Shown here piece by piece: positions 1-8,690 of a DNA stretch of 32,459 nt. The translations under genes and the position numbers were made by a program. Position 1 is the first letter of the stretch, and the number at the start of each line of letters is the position of its first letter. Location: contig JADMKK010000019.1 of the NCBI GenBank assembly GCA_015478895.1, positions 1 through 32,459 of the forward strand. The letters are read 5' to 3'. The notes beneath the pieces were generated by a model. That model did not search any database. It saw only the letters and a list, made by a program, of their open reading frames with translations, and was not told where the DNA came from. This DNA comes from Comamonas sp. (GTDB lineage: Bacteria > Pseudomonadota > Gammaproteobacteria > Burkholderiales > Burkholderiaceae_C).

Positions 1-55
1 ACCCACGACCCCTTGGTTCGTAGCCAAGTACTCTATCCAGCTGAGCTACAGCCGC
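1..55 (-). tRNA. tRNA-Arg (anticodon ACG), 3' part cut by the window edge
   Basis: Read on the minus strand, the sequence starts with GCGGCTGTAGCTCAGC and has a five-pair anticodon stem CTTGG/CCAAG around a loop with anticodon ACG. A variable region and the start of the T arm follow before the window ends. ACG (read as ICG) decodes CGN arginine codons. The acceptor 3' half and CCA lie outside the window. It sits 6 nt beyond the CCA end of tRNA-Ser on the same strand, so the two are probably co-transcribed. Confidence 0.9.
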
Positions 56-61
56 ATTTTT

Positions 62-151
<90 letters not shown>

Positions 152-212
152 TGTGTGCCGAAGCATCTATTGTAGCAGTGTTTTAAAAGACTCCTGAGGA
201 ACCCGCAACTTT

Positions 213-1604
<1,392 letters not shown>

Positions 1605-1687
1605 TCAGTTGCAGGCTTTGCTGCCGATACAAAGGAAAGACCCCAAGCTGTGCACCTGCTGCACCCTACCCCCCAGGAGATTCATGC

Positions 1688-2356
1688 ATGTTCTATGTCT
1701 TTGGCATCAACGGCCCCATGTTCCAAGGCGGCGCTGATCGCCTGAGCCACATCACGGCCGTGCGCGGCGTGCAGCGGCCTAGTGGGCTGCGCGCTGGTGC
1801 TTCCGGTGTAGAAGGCCAAGAAGCCCAAGTGCGCAACCCGCCAGCACACAGCAAGCTGACAGCGCGTGCGCAAGGCGCTGTCTCGGCTTACCTCGGCACC
1901 GAGCAGGGGCCGAAGGAAGAGCGCCGCCAAATTTATGTCGTGCGCGATGTGATGACGCGTGGCGCTGTCACCGTCACGCCTGAGCTGCAAGTCAAGCAAG
2001 CGTGGCAGGTGCTGGCAAGCCAAAAGATTGCTCAGGCACCCGTGCTGGACGCTCAGGGCCGTGTGATTGGTTTGCTGCTGCGCGCCGATATGGCCCCGCT
2101 GGAGTTGCTGCCCGAGCCCGGTGCCATCCATGAGGCCATGGCCATGGCGCGCCGCCCTGTGTCGCAGGTCATGATTACCCCCGTGCCTGCGGTGGCAGAA
2201 ACCACTGACCTGCGCCGCGTGGCCCATGTGCTGCTGGACACCGGCTTGCCGGGCCTGCCCGTGACCGACGACCTGGGGCATTTGAGCGGATTTGTCAGCC
2301 GCACTGATATCTTGCGCGCCGTCACCAGCGATCCACCGCTGGATTTGTGGAGCTAA
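1688..2356 (+). CDS. CBS-domain pair protein
   Basis: A 222-residue cytoplasmic protein with two CBS domains in tandem, roughly residues 85-140 and 155-215 (VRDVMTRGAVTVTP..., VSQVMITPVPAV...). CBS pairs bind adenine nucleotides and act as energy sensors, but no catalytic domain is attached, so the ligand and partner are unknown. The first ~80 residues are low in recognisable motifs and may be disordered. The frame is open from 1589, but ATG 1688 has AGGAG at 1675-1679, 8 nt upstream, and is taken as the start. It is transcribed away from serS and converges on ispH, separated by a strong hairpin repeat. Confidence 0.85.
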   Translation: MFYVFGINGPMFQGGADRLSHITAVRGVQRPSGLRAGASGVEGQEAQVRNPPAHSKLTARAQGAVSAYLGTEQGPKEERRQIYVVRDVMTRGAVTVTPELQVKQAWQVLASQKIAQAPVLDAQGRVIGLLLRADMAPLELLPEPGAIHEAMAMARRPVSQVMITPVPAVAETTDLRRVAHVLLDTGLPGLPVTDDLGHLSGFVSRTDILRAVTSDPPLDLWS

Positions 2357-2381
2357 CTAAGCACAGCGCTGCACTCTTAAA

Positions 2382-2467
2382 AAAAGAGCACCTTGCCTTT
2401 GATATTCATAGACTTCAGAAAGATTAGTTGCTGAAGTCCTTGAAACACCAGGGCAAGGTGCTCTTTT
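2382..2467. repeat. Long hairpin repeat, copy 1 (likely bidirectional terminator)
   Basis: A perfect 16-bp inverted repeat (AAAAGAGCACCTTGCC at 2382-2397, complement at 2452-2467) encloses a loop holding a second perfect 8-bp stem (GACTTCAG 2411-2418, CTGAAGTC 2431-2438). The element sits between the convergent ends of the CBS gene and ispH, with a run of seven A on the left and T4 on the right, so it can act as a terminator in both directions. A second copy with the same architecture lies at 20042-20121. Confidence 0.85.
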
Positions 2468-2481
2468 ATTTGATGCTTGCT

Positions 2482-3474
2482 TTAGGCGCCGGTTTCGGGC
2501 GCCTTGCGCACTTCAATCTCCAGGCCCGTGGCCGGATCGATCCTCTTCAGACCCTTGGGCAGCGGAAACTTCATGGTTTCCTGCACGCCGTCCATCTTGC
2601 GCACGGAGACGGCGCCCAGCGCTTTGATGCGGGCAATCACGCCGTTGACCAGCACCTCCGGGGCCGAAGCACCGGCGGTCAAACCTACACGGCCCGCGGT
2701 GTCGAACCACTCATGCTGCAGCTCTTCGGGGCCATCCACCATGTACGCGGGCGTGCCCAGACGGTCGGCCAGCTCACGCAGGCGGTTGCTGTTGGAGCTG
2801 GTGGGGCTGCCCACCACGATCACCACATCCACCTGCGGCGCCAGCACCTTGACGGCATCTTGGCGGTTTTGCGTGGCGTAGCAGATGTCTTGCTGCTTGG
2901 GCTCGCGCACATTCGGAAAGCGCGCCTTGATCGCGGCCTTGATGCCTGCTGCATCATCCACACTCAACGTGGTTTGCGTGACCACGGCCAGCTTGTCGGT
3001 CTGACGGGGCTGGACGGTGGCCACGTCGGCTTCATCTTCCACCAGGTGAATGCCTTCGTTAAGTTGGCCCATGGTGCCTTCGACCTCAGGGTGGCCTTTG
3101 TGGCCAATCATGAGGAACTCGTAGCCTTCTTTGGCCAGCTTGGCCACTTCCACGTGCACTTTGGTGACCAAGGGGCAGGTGGCATCAAAAATCGTGAAGC
3201 CACGCGCTTTGGCCTCTTCTTGAATGGCTCGACTCACGCCGTGGGCGCTAAATACCAGGGTGGCACCAGCGGGCACATCGTCCAGCTCTTCAATAAAGAT
3301 AGCGCCGCGCTCTTTGAGATCGTTGACCACAAAGGTGTTGTGCACGATCTCGTGGCGCACATAGATGGGGCGGCCGAACTTTTCCAGCGCGCGGTCGACG
3401 ATCTCAATCGCACGATCCACACCAGCGCAAAAGCCGCGCGGTTCCGCCAGCAGGATTTCCTTGGAGTTGACCAC
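2482..3474 (-). CDS. ispH: 4-hydroxy-3-methylbut-2-enyl diphosphate reductase
   Basis: Last enzyme of the MEP isoprenoid pathway: a [4Fe-4S] reductase that converts HMBPP to IPP and DMAPP. The three cluster cysteines are visible in [20 protein letters not shown] and [11 protein letters not shown]. Substrate-binding histidines appear in VRHEIVHN and SAHGVS, the catalytic glutamate in HPEVEG, and the phosphate-binding [10 protein letters not shown] is present. The open frame extends to a TTG at 3504, which would overlap the FKBP gene. The GTG at 3474 is preferred: it lies 1 nt after the FKBP stop and has GGAG 9 nt upstream, giving 330 residues. The fkpB-ispH pairing is widespread in proteobacteria and indicates one transcript. 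Confidence 0.95.
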   Translation of the reverse strand: MVNSKEILLAEPRGFCAGVDRAIEIVDRALEKFGRPIYVRHEIVHNTFVVNDLKERGAIFIEELDDVPAGATLVFSAHGVSRAIQEEAKARGFTIFDATCPLVTKVHVEVAKLAKEGYEFLMIGHKGHPEVEGTMGQLNEGIHLVEDEADVATVQPRQTDKLAVVTQTTLSVDDAAGIKAAIKARFPNVREPKQQDICYATQNRQDAVKVLAPQVDVVIVVGSPTSSNSNRLRELADRLGTPAYMVDGPEELQHEWFDTAGRVGLTAGASAPEVLVNGVIARIKALGAVSVRKMDGVQETMKFPLPKGLKRIDPATGLEIEVRKAPETGA

Positions 3475-3475
3475 C

Positions 3476-3952
3476 TCAGAGCACTCCAATGATTTCGACT
3501 TCAAACGTCACCGGCTGACCCGCCAGCGGGTGGCTGAAGTCAAACAGCACGGCACCGTCTTCGCGCACCTGCACGACCGAGCCGGCATAGCTACCCATAC
3601 CGTCTGGCGTAGGGAACTCCACCACATCGCCCGCTTGGTACTGCTCGCTGGGGTCACCCAGTTCATTCATCAGTTTGCGGGCTACCCACTGCTGCATCTC
3701 GGGGTTGCGCTCGCCAAAAGCGGCGCTTGCAGGCAGCTCCCACGTCTTGCGCGTGCCTTCGGGCAGGTCGATCAACAGGGCTTCCAGCGCAGGCGACAAC
3801 TCGCCCGCACCCAGCGTCAAAGTGCCAGGCTTTTCGTTGAAAGTGTTGATCACATCACCTGCTGGGCCAGCCAGGCGGTAATGCAGCGTCAGGAATGAGC
3901 CCGCTTGTACGGTGGGCACAGAAGTCGTGGTCGAAGGCGCGGTATTGGTCAT
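3476..3952 (-). CDS. fkpB: FKBP-type peptidyl-prolyl cis-trans isomerase (SlpA/FkpB-like)
   Basis: A 158-residue cytoplasmic prolyl isomerase and chaperone of the SlpA type. The FKBP fold starts near residue 18 ([12 protein letters not shown]), and the insert-in-flap region typical of SlpA/SlyD lies in the middle ([21 protein letters not shown]), followed by a return to the FKBP strand near the C terminus ([12 protein letters not shown]). No signal peptide is seen. The N-terminal ~15 residues are rich in Thr and Ser and look disordered. It starts at ATG 3952 and ends directly against ispH, which it probably precedes in an operon. It is divergent from radC. Confidence 0.92.
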   Translation of the reverse strand: MTNTAPSTTTSVPTVQAGSFLTLHYRLAGPAGDVINTFNEKPGTLTLGAGELSPALEALLIDLPEGTRKTWELPASAAFGERNPEMQQWVARKLMNELGDPSEQYQAGDVVEFPTPDGMGSYAGSVVQVREDGAVLFDFSHPLAGQPVTFEVEIIGVL

Positions 3953-4043
3953 GGAAGTCCCGATAAACTGACCCCTATTGTAGAAACCCAGGCATGCCCC
4001 CGCGCCCTTGGCGTCTGTTTATCCCACTTTCAGCACCAAGACC

Positions 4044-4718
4044 ATGGCTTTCAAAGATCTGCCAGTTGATACCCTGCCCCGCGAAAAACTCCTGGCACGC
4101 GGCAGCACTGCGCTCTCCGATGCGGAACTGCTGGCCATCTTGCTGCGCACCGGGCTTGTCGGTTGCGGCGTGCTGCAAATGGCCCAACTGCTGCTGGAGC
4201 GCTTTGGCGGACTGGCCGGACTGCTCAACGCCAGTGTTCAAGATCTGGCCAGTTTTAAAGGTTTAGGCCCCGCCAAACGTGCAGAAATGCTGGCCGTGAT
4301 GGAATTGGCCAAAAGGGCCACCGCCCAGCAATTGCAAGCACGCGAGGTATTTACCAGCCCCGAGACCGTCAAACACTATGTGCAGATGCATTTGGCACAC
4401 CGCCCGCACGAAGTATTTGCGGTGCTGTTTTTAGACAGCCAGAACCGATTGATTGCTATGGAAGAAATGTTTAGAGGCTCGCTAACCCAGACTTCGGTTT
4501 ACCCCCGCGAAGTGGCCTTGCGTGCCCTGCACCACCATGCTGCTGCGCTGATCCTGACGCACAACCATCCCAGCGGCAGTGTGCAGCCCAGCCCCGCAGA
4601 CAAATCCCTGACCCAAACACTAAAAAGCGCTTTGGCCCTGCTGGATGTGCGCGTACTGGATCACGTGATCGTGGCGCAAGGTGCCAGTTTATCGATGGCG
4701 GAAGAAGGCTGCTTATGA
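4044..4718 (+). CDS. radC: RadC/JAB-domain protein
   Basis: A 224-residue member of the RadC family. The N-terminal part has a helix-hairpin-helix ([16 protein letters not shown]), and the C-terminal half is a JAB/MPN metalloprotease-like domain with the zinc motif H173-x-H175 and D186 in [16 protein letters not shown]. Despite the name, its role in DNA repair is not established. A TTG-initiated form could begin at 4008, but ATG 4044 gives [17 protein letters not shown], the usual family N terminus. The stop overlaps the next gene by 4 nt (ATGA), indicating translational coupling with the Smr gene. Confidence 0.94.
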   Translation: MAFKDLPVDTLPREKLLARGSTALSDAELLAILLRTGLVGCGVLQMAQLLLERFGGLAGLLNASVQDLASFKGLGPAKRAEMLAVMELAKRATAQQLQAREVFTSPETVKHYVQMHLAHRPHEVFAVLFLDSQNRLIAMEEMFRGSLTQTSVYPREVALRALHHHAAALILTHNHPSGSVQPSPADKSLTQTLKSALALLDVRVLDHVIVAQGASLSMAEEGCL

Positions 4719-5377
4719 GCCAAGCCTTTCGTCACCAGGGCTTACATGCCCTGGGAGGTATCTCCAAAGAGCTCAAAGCCCAGCGCGAGCGGCGGGAAGC
4801 CGCTGAAAAAGCCCGCAAAGAAGCGCAGGCTGCAGCTGATCGCGAACGCCATCTGTTCACCCACTTTATAGGGGCTGTGACGCCGCTTCCCAGCAAAGAC
4901 CGCGTGACTTTTGCGCAAGAGCCGCCCGTGCCACGACCACTGCAACTGGAGCTGGACGAGCAGCGGGTGCTGCAAGAAGCAATGAGCGATGAGTTTGATG
5001 TGAGCACGCTGCTGGACGTCGATGACCAGCTCAGCTTTCGGCGCACTGGCATTGGCACCGACGTGACGCGCAAACTGCGCTCGGGTCAATGGAGCATTCA
5101 GCGCCAACTGGATTTGCACGGCCTGCGCACCGACGAAGCACGGGAGGCGCTAGGCCAATTCATTCGGCTGTCACACCGCACAGGCCTGCGCTGCGTGCGC
5201 GTCGTGCACGGCAAGGGTCTGGGGTCACCTGGTAAAACTCCGGTGCTCAAGTCCAAGGTTCAGCGATGGCTGGTGCAGAAAAAAGAAATTCTGGCCTTTG
5301 TGCAAGCACGCCCGGCCGAAGGCGGTGCCGGCGCCTTGGTGGTTTTGCTGCAACCGGGCAAGCGCACGCTGTATTGA
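4715..5377 (+). CDS. Smr/MutS2 C-terminal domain protein (SmrA/YdaL-like)
   Basis: A 220-residue cytoplasmic protein with an Smr domain at roughly residues 130-212, recognised by [15 protein letters not shown] and the [13 protein letters not shown] motif. Smr domains are nucleic-acid nicking or RNA-binding modules; here the domain is free-standing, as in E. coli SmrA (YdaL). The N-terminal part (about residues 15-45) is a highly charged Lys/Arg/Glu-rich helix, likely coiled. It begins inside the radC stop codon (ATGA overlap), so the two form an operon. No terminator is visible in the 139 nt before the converging bacterioferritin gene. Confidence 0.9.
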   Translation: MSQAFRHQGLHALGGISKELKAQRERREAAEKARKEAQAAADRERHLFTHFIGAVTPLPSKDRVTFAQEPPVPRPLQLELDEQRVLQEAMSDEFDVSTLLDVDDQLSFRRTGIGTDVTRKLRSGQWSIQRQLDLHGLRTDEAREALGQFIRLSHRTGLRCVRVVHGKGLGSPGKTPVLKSKVQRWLVQKKEILAFVQARPAEGGAGALVVLLQPGKRTLY

Positions 5378-5516
5378 AATCAGCATGCCTTGTTTTGTGC
5401 CTGGTTTGACCTATAAAAATATGGAGACTCTCTGAGCACGGGCCTTGAACCGACGCAGCGCAAGCTTGGCTTGGGGTGTATAAGCACGGCCCACGCCAGC
5501 CAACAAATAAGAAAGC

Positions 5517-6065
5517 TCAGGTCGCGTGCTTCATCCAGTCGGAAAGTTCATCGGCGTGCTCTTGTTCCTGTTCCAGGATGTGCTCAATCAGCCGGCGGCT
5601 GCTGGGGTCTTTGTCACCAATGAGTTCAATCATCTGGCTATAGGCCTCAATCGCGACACGCTCAGCAATTAAGTTGGCCCGAATCATGGAGCGCAGATCA
5701 CTGTCAGGGCTGTAGTCAGCATGGCTGCGCTGCGTCAGGGTGTCGGGATTCAAGTCTGGCTCCCCCCCCAGCTGCACGATGCGTTTGGCAATTTTGTCAG
5801 CGTGCGCCTGCTCTTCGTTGGCGTGTACCAGAAATTCTTCGGCAATCGCCGGTGACTCCAGCCCTGTAGCGGTGAAATAGTGGCGCTTATAACGCAGCAC
5901 ACACACGATTTCTGTGGCCAGTGCATCGTTGAGCAGCTTGACGATGTCATCGCGCCATTGCGTCATCTCCGGCGTAACCGCACCCTGATCCAAGCTTTGC
6001 TTGGCAGCTTCTAGGCGCTCTTCATCGAGCACCATGCGGGTGTGAGAATTGAGGTTTTGTTGCAT
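5517..6065 (-). CDS. Bacterioferritin-like ferritin-family protein
   Basis: A 182-residue four-helix ferritin-like protein that should oxidise and store iron or protect against peroxide. A complete di-iron site can be read: E52 (ATEIVC), E85 and H88 (EEQAHAD), E135 (AERVAIE), E167 and H170 (EQEQEHAD). The ~35-residue N-terminal extension is longer than in classical Bfr, so it may belong to the Dps-like/bacterioferritin branch of the family. The haem-ligating methionine of true Bfr cannot be assigned with confidence. ATG 6065 is preceded by AGGGAG 8 nt upstream, which fixes the start. It is divergent from a small-ORF/hydrolase/YetF cluster. Confidence 0.88.
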   Translation of the reverse strand: MQQNLNSHTRMVLDEERLEAAKQSLDQGAVTPEMTQWRDDIVKLLNDALATEIVCVLRYKRHYFTATGLESPAIAEEFLVHANEEQAHADKIAKRIVQLGGEPDLNPDTLTQRSHADYSPDSDLRSMIRANLIAERVAIEAYSQMIELIGDKDPSSRRLIEHILEQEQEHADELSDWMKHAT

Positions 6066-6336
6066 ATTGGTAGCTCCCTTTAAAAAGCAAACCGCCCCTG
6101 AACTGATGCAGGAGCAAAAGTTTTTTCACAGTAGCGCGCTGGCCCTGCCCCGTCTGTGGGAGACAGGCCCAAAGCCACATGGGAACAGGCCCGACAAACG
6201 GTTCACTCCTCTTTCACCAAGCCAGCTGCTTAGAGTGCTGATCCGACGAACGGCTGTACTCCTACACCACCGGCCATGCTGCACAAGCACCATCTCAGCA
6301 TCTATTGCAAGGCGGCACGCCTGAAAGGTTCTTTCC

Positions 6337-6522
6337 ATGGAAAAGCATGAAGACGCCTCCCTCCCCAACGGCAAACCCAAATTCGCTCCGCGCGCCTCGC
6401 ATGTGGACGTGACGCAGCGCGAGCAAGAGAAAGCCAATAGCCAGCAATTGCAAGAAAAAGGCCCGCAGGGTGGCGGCCCGAATACGCTGCCTTCTCAAGC
6501 CGATGGTGCTACGCCCAAGTAA
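6337..6522 (+). CDS. Small hydrophilic hypothetical protein
   Basis: A 61-residue ORF from ATG 6337 with AAAGG at 6324-6328, 8 nt upstream. The product is rich in Gln, Lys, Pro and Gly, contains no hydrophobic stretch and is predicted disordered. I do not recognise a family. It ends 32 nt before the cysteine hydrolase start, on the same strand, and may be its operon partner. A chance ORF cannot be excluded; the ribosome binding site and gene spacing argue for translation. Confidence 0.5.
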   Translation: MEKHEDASLPNGKPKFAPRASHVDVTQREQEKANSQQLQEKGPQGGGPNTLPSQADGATPK

Positions 6523-6554
6523 AACCACCGCACGGCTGGGTGCACGCTGATTCC

Positions 6555-7127
6555 ATGGCTTCTTCTCACCAACTGTCGGCCACCGAGTTCCCGCGCAGCA
6601 AGAACGTGTTGTTGCTGGTGGATGTCATCAACCCGCTGGACTTCCCCACGGCGCACAAGCTGCTGCCTTCTGCCCTGCGGGCAGCGCAGGCCATCGCCAG
6701 TTTCAAGCAGCGTCTGCTTCGCCAGGGCACGGTGTGCATTTATGCCAATGACAACTATGGCACTTGGCATAGCGAGTTCAGTGACATATTGCGCGCCTGC
6801 CAGGAGTTACCAGGCCCACGCGGCGACATGGCGCGCTTGTTGGCACCTGCCCCGGAAGATTTGGTGATTTTGAAGCCCATGCATTCAGCGTTTCACTCCA
6901 CGCCGCTGCAGCACTTGCTCACGCAAATTCAGGCGCAGCAAATCATCATGGTTGGTTTTGCCGCTGATATGTGTGTCCTGCTCAGCGCGACCGATGCGCG
7001 CATGCTGGGCTACCGCGTCTGGGTACCCAGCGACTGCACCGCCGCAGAGTCACCACAACGCAAGGAGCAGGCCCTGCGCCAGCTCCAACAGGTATTCAAG
7101 TGCTCCATCCGCAAAGCGGGGCGGTAG
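6555..7127 (+). CDS. Isochorismatase-family cysteine hydrolase
   Basis: A 190-residue alpha/beta cysteine hydrolase of the isochorismatase/nicotinamidase superfamily. The catalytic triad is visible: D23 (LLLVDVIN), K107 (VILKPMHSAF) and C140 (GFAADMCVLLSATDA). The substrate is not predictable: the metal-binding Asp-x-His pattern of nicotinamidases is not obvious, so amidase-type or uncharacterised hydrolysis is more likely than NAD salvage. A GTG at 6540 is in frame, but ATG 6555 is the more probable start; the ribosome binding site is weak either way. It is followed 34 nt later by the DUF421 gene on the same strand. Confidence 0.88.
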   Translation: MASSHQLSATEFPRSKNVLLLVDVINPLDFPTAHKLLPSALRAAQAIASFKQRLLRQGTVCIYANDNYGTWHSEFSDILRACQELPGPRGDMARLLAPAPEDLVILKPMHSAFHSTPLQHLLTQIQAQQIIMVGFAADMCVLLSATDARMLGYRVWVPSDCTAAESPQRKEQALRQLQQVFKCSIRKAGR

Positions 7128-7161
7128 ACGGTAGCACTGGTTTTCCACAAGGAGCCATCGC

Positions 7162-7650
7162 ATGTGGCAGATGAATGTGAGTGGGGGCGAGCTGGTGCTA
7201 CGCGCCGTCTTGGTCTATGCCGCGCTGCTAGTCATGATGCGCCTGTCGGGCAAACGCACGGTGGGCCAGCTGACACCCTTTGACCTGCTGGTGGTCATGC
7301 TGGTGGGCGAGGCAGCGGGCACCTCCATGACGGGTGACGAGCAATCGGTGCAAGGGGGCTTGCTCGTGTGCGCCATCTTGATTGCACTGAACACGCTGAT
7401 GGGCATGCTGTCAGCACGCAGCCTCTGGGCACAGCGGCTTCTGGAAGGTGAGGCGGTCTTGATTGGACGTGATGGTCAAATTTTTGATGCGGTGCGCAAA
7501 AAGCACCGTGTCTCGCGCAACGATATTGAATCGGCATTGCGCGAAGCTGATTGCAGCCTGGCAGACATGCGCTGCATGTTTTTAGAAGCTGACGGCAAGC
7601 TCAGCAACCTGCAATCTTCCAGCGATAGCAAAAACAATGGATCGCATTGA
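7162..7650 (+). CDS. DUF421 (YetF-type) membrane protein
   Basis: A 162-residue inner-membrane protein of the YetF/DUF421 family. The N-terminal half has three hydrophobic segments (roughly residues 11-28, 40-55 and 65-85) with the family motif RLSGKRTVGQLTPFDLLV between the first two. The C-terminal cytoplasmic half carries the conserved GEAVLIGRDGQIFDAVRKKH region and a helical tail. Biochemical function is unknown; relatives in Bacillus are linked to spore envelope and stress functions. AAGGAG at 7149-7154 lies 7 nt from ATG 7162. It is the last gene of a short cluster with the small ORF and cysteine hydrolase, and converges on the globin gene 14 nt away. Confidence 0.88.
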   Translation: MWQMNVSGGELVLRAVLVYAALLVMMRLSGKRTVGQLTPFDLLVVMLVGEAAGTSMTGDEQSVQGGLLVCAILIALNTLMGMLSARSLWAQRLLEGEAVLIGRDGQIFDAVRKKHRVSRNDIESALREADCSLADMRCMFLEADGKLSNLQSSSDSKNNGSH

Positions 7651-7664
7651 GGACGCCCCCGCTA

Positions 7665-8084
7665 TCACATTACTTTTTGCACGGTGCCTTGGTTGACCAT
7701 CCAGTCGGCAGTTTGCATAAAGCTGTTATTCAAGCGCAGGCGCAGCACTTCGGGCACTGCGGTCTCTTGCATGGCCTGGTTCATGCATGCCACCCATTGA
7801 TCGCGCTCTACCACGCCGATTTTGAAAGGCATGTGGCGCATGCGCAGGCGCGGATGGCCAAAGCGCTCCACATAGTGATCCGGCCCACCGAGCCAACCGC
7901 ACAAAAACCAAAATAGCTTTTGGCGCGCTTCTTCCAGGGTGCTGCCATGCGAGGCGCGCAGCGCAGCGTAGCCAGGCTCCAGATCCATCAGATCATAAAA
8001 ACGATCTACCAAACGGCGCACGGGCTCCTCGCCTCCGATCCATTCAAAGGAAGTGTCAAACGGTGGTTTTTCTTCAATCTGCAT
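7665..8084 (-). CDS. Group II truncated haemoglobin (trHbO)
   Basis: A 139-residue haem protein with the two-on-two globin fold, used for oxygen or nitric oxide/peroxide chemistry in the cytoplasm. Group II markers are visible: B10 tyrosine Y30 (DRFYDLM), GHPRLRMRHMPF with the proximal F8 histidine at H84, and the group II signature G8 tryptophan W97 (ERDQWVACM). The start is ATG 8084; no clear Shine-Dalgarno is seen. The gene converges on the DUF421 gene and lies downstream of the DksA-type gene on the same strand (92 nt gap). Confidence 0.93.
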   Translation of the reverse strand: MQIEEKPPFDTSFEWIGGEEPVRRLVDRFYDLMDLEPGYAALRASHGSTLEEARQKLFWFLCGWLGGPDHYVERFGHPRLRMRHMPFKIGVVERDQWVACMNQAMQETAVPEVLRLRLNNSFMQTADWMVNQGTVQKVM

Positions 8085-8176
8085 GGCTTACACAAAACAA
8101 AGCCTGCGGCAGCGACCAGCAGGCGGGTGGAAAAGTGCGAGTGTGCCAGCAGCATGACGCTGCTGCAGCGCTGAGG

Positions 8177-8560
8177 TTAAGGCTGCGCCTCGGCCTTGGT
8201 CTGGCACTGAATACAGCGTGCTGCTGCCGGGCTGACTTGCAGGCGTTCGGGGGCAACGTTCTTGCCGCAACTCACGCACTCGCCGTAGCTGCCATCTTCC
8301 ATCCGCTGCAGCGCTGCTTTCACGGCTTGCAGTTCTTGCTGGTCGCGCAGCAACTCGGCGTGGCGCACTTCGCGATCACTGGTGTCACGGCTTTGGTTGG
8401 CATCGGGCTCACGCGGCATATCTTCCGTGTCTTCGGCGTGTTGCTCTTGCTCTTGTTGCACAGCGGCCAGCTCTTGCTGCAGCTGCGTTTGACGTTGCTC
8501 CAGGCTGGTTTGGAGTTGCTGGCGTTGGGTGTGGGTCAATGTGTTCATAGCGTGCAGCAT
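8177..8560 (-). CDS. TraR/DksA-family zinc-finger protein
   Basis: A 127-residue cytoplasmic protein. Residues ~10-75 form a Gln/Glu-rich coiled coil, and the C-terminal part holds a four-cysteine zinc finger (GECVSCGKNV ... ARCIQCQ), the TraR/DksA signature. DksA relatives insert the coiled coil into the RNA polymerase secondary channel. This one is shorter than housekeeping DksA and may be a paralogue acting in stress. ATG 8560 has AAAGG just upstream; an internal ATG at 8548 is an alternative start. It lies downstream of nothing else on its strand; a copy of the short dispersed repeat sits between it and the permease gene. Confidence 0.88.
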   Translation of the reverse strand: MLHAMNTLTHTQRQQLQTSLEQRQTQLQQELAAVQQEQEQHAEDTEDMPREPDANQSRDTSDREVRHAELLRDQQELQAVKAALQRMEDGSYGECVSCGKNVAPERLQVSPAAARCIQCQTKAEAQP

Positions 8561-8649
8561 GCGCCTTTGTCAGCGGCTGTCCAGTAGGGCCTGTGCGCTT
8601 TTGCATGTCTTACTGCGACACATCCGAATATGGTTTATGAGCAAAAACA

Positions 8650-8685
8650 GCCTCTAGCCCTTATAGGTAAAGGGCGAGTAGCTCT
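8650..8685. repeat. Short dispersed repeat, copy A
   Basis: The plus strand reads GCCTCTAGCCCTTATAGG then TAAAGGGCGAGTAGCTC, an imperfect hairpin. It shares its first 15 bases and the AGTAGCTC end with the copy at 24534-24568, and its first 13 bases with 32383-32412. It lies between the 3' end of the permease gene and the start of the DksA-type gene. Confidence 0.65.
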
Positions 8686-8690
8686 ACTTT

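Noticed and set aside
2428-3492. A 354-codon plus-strand open frame opposite ispH
   Set aside because: It is antisense to a clear ispH with all catalytic motifs. The translation is His/Gly/Ala-rich and matches no family; it is a GC-driven shadow.
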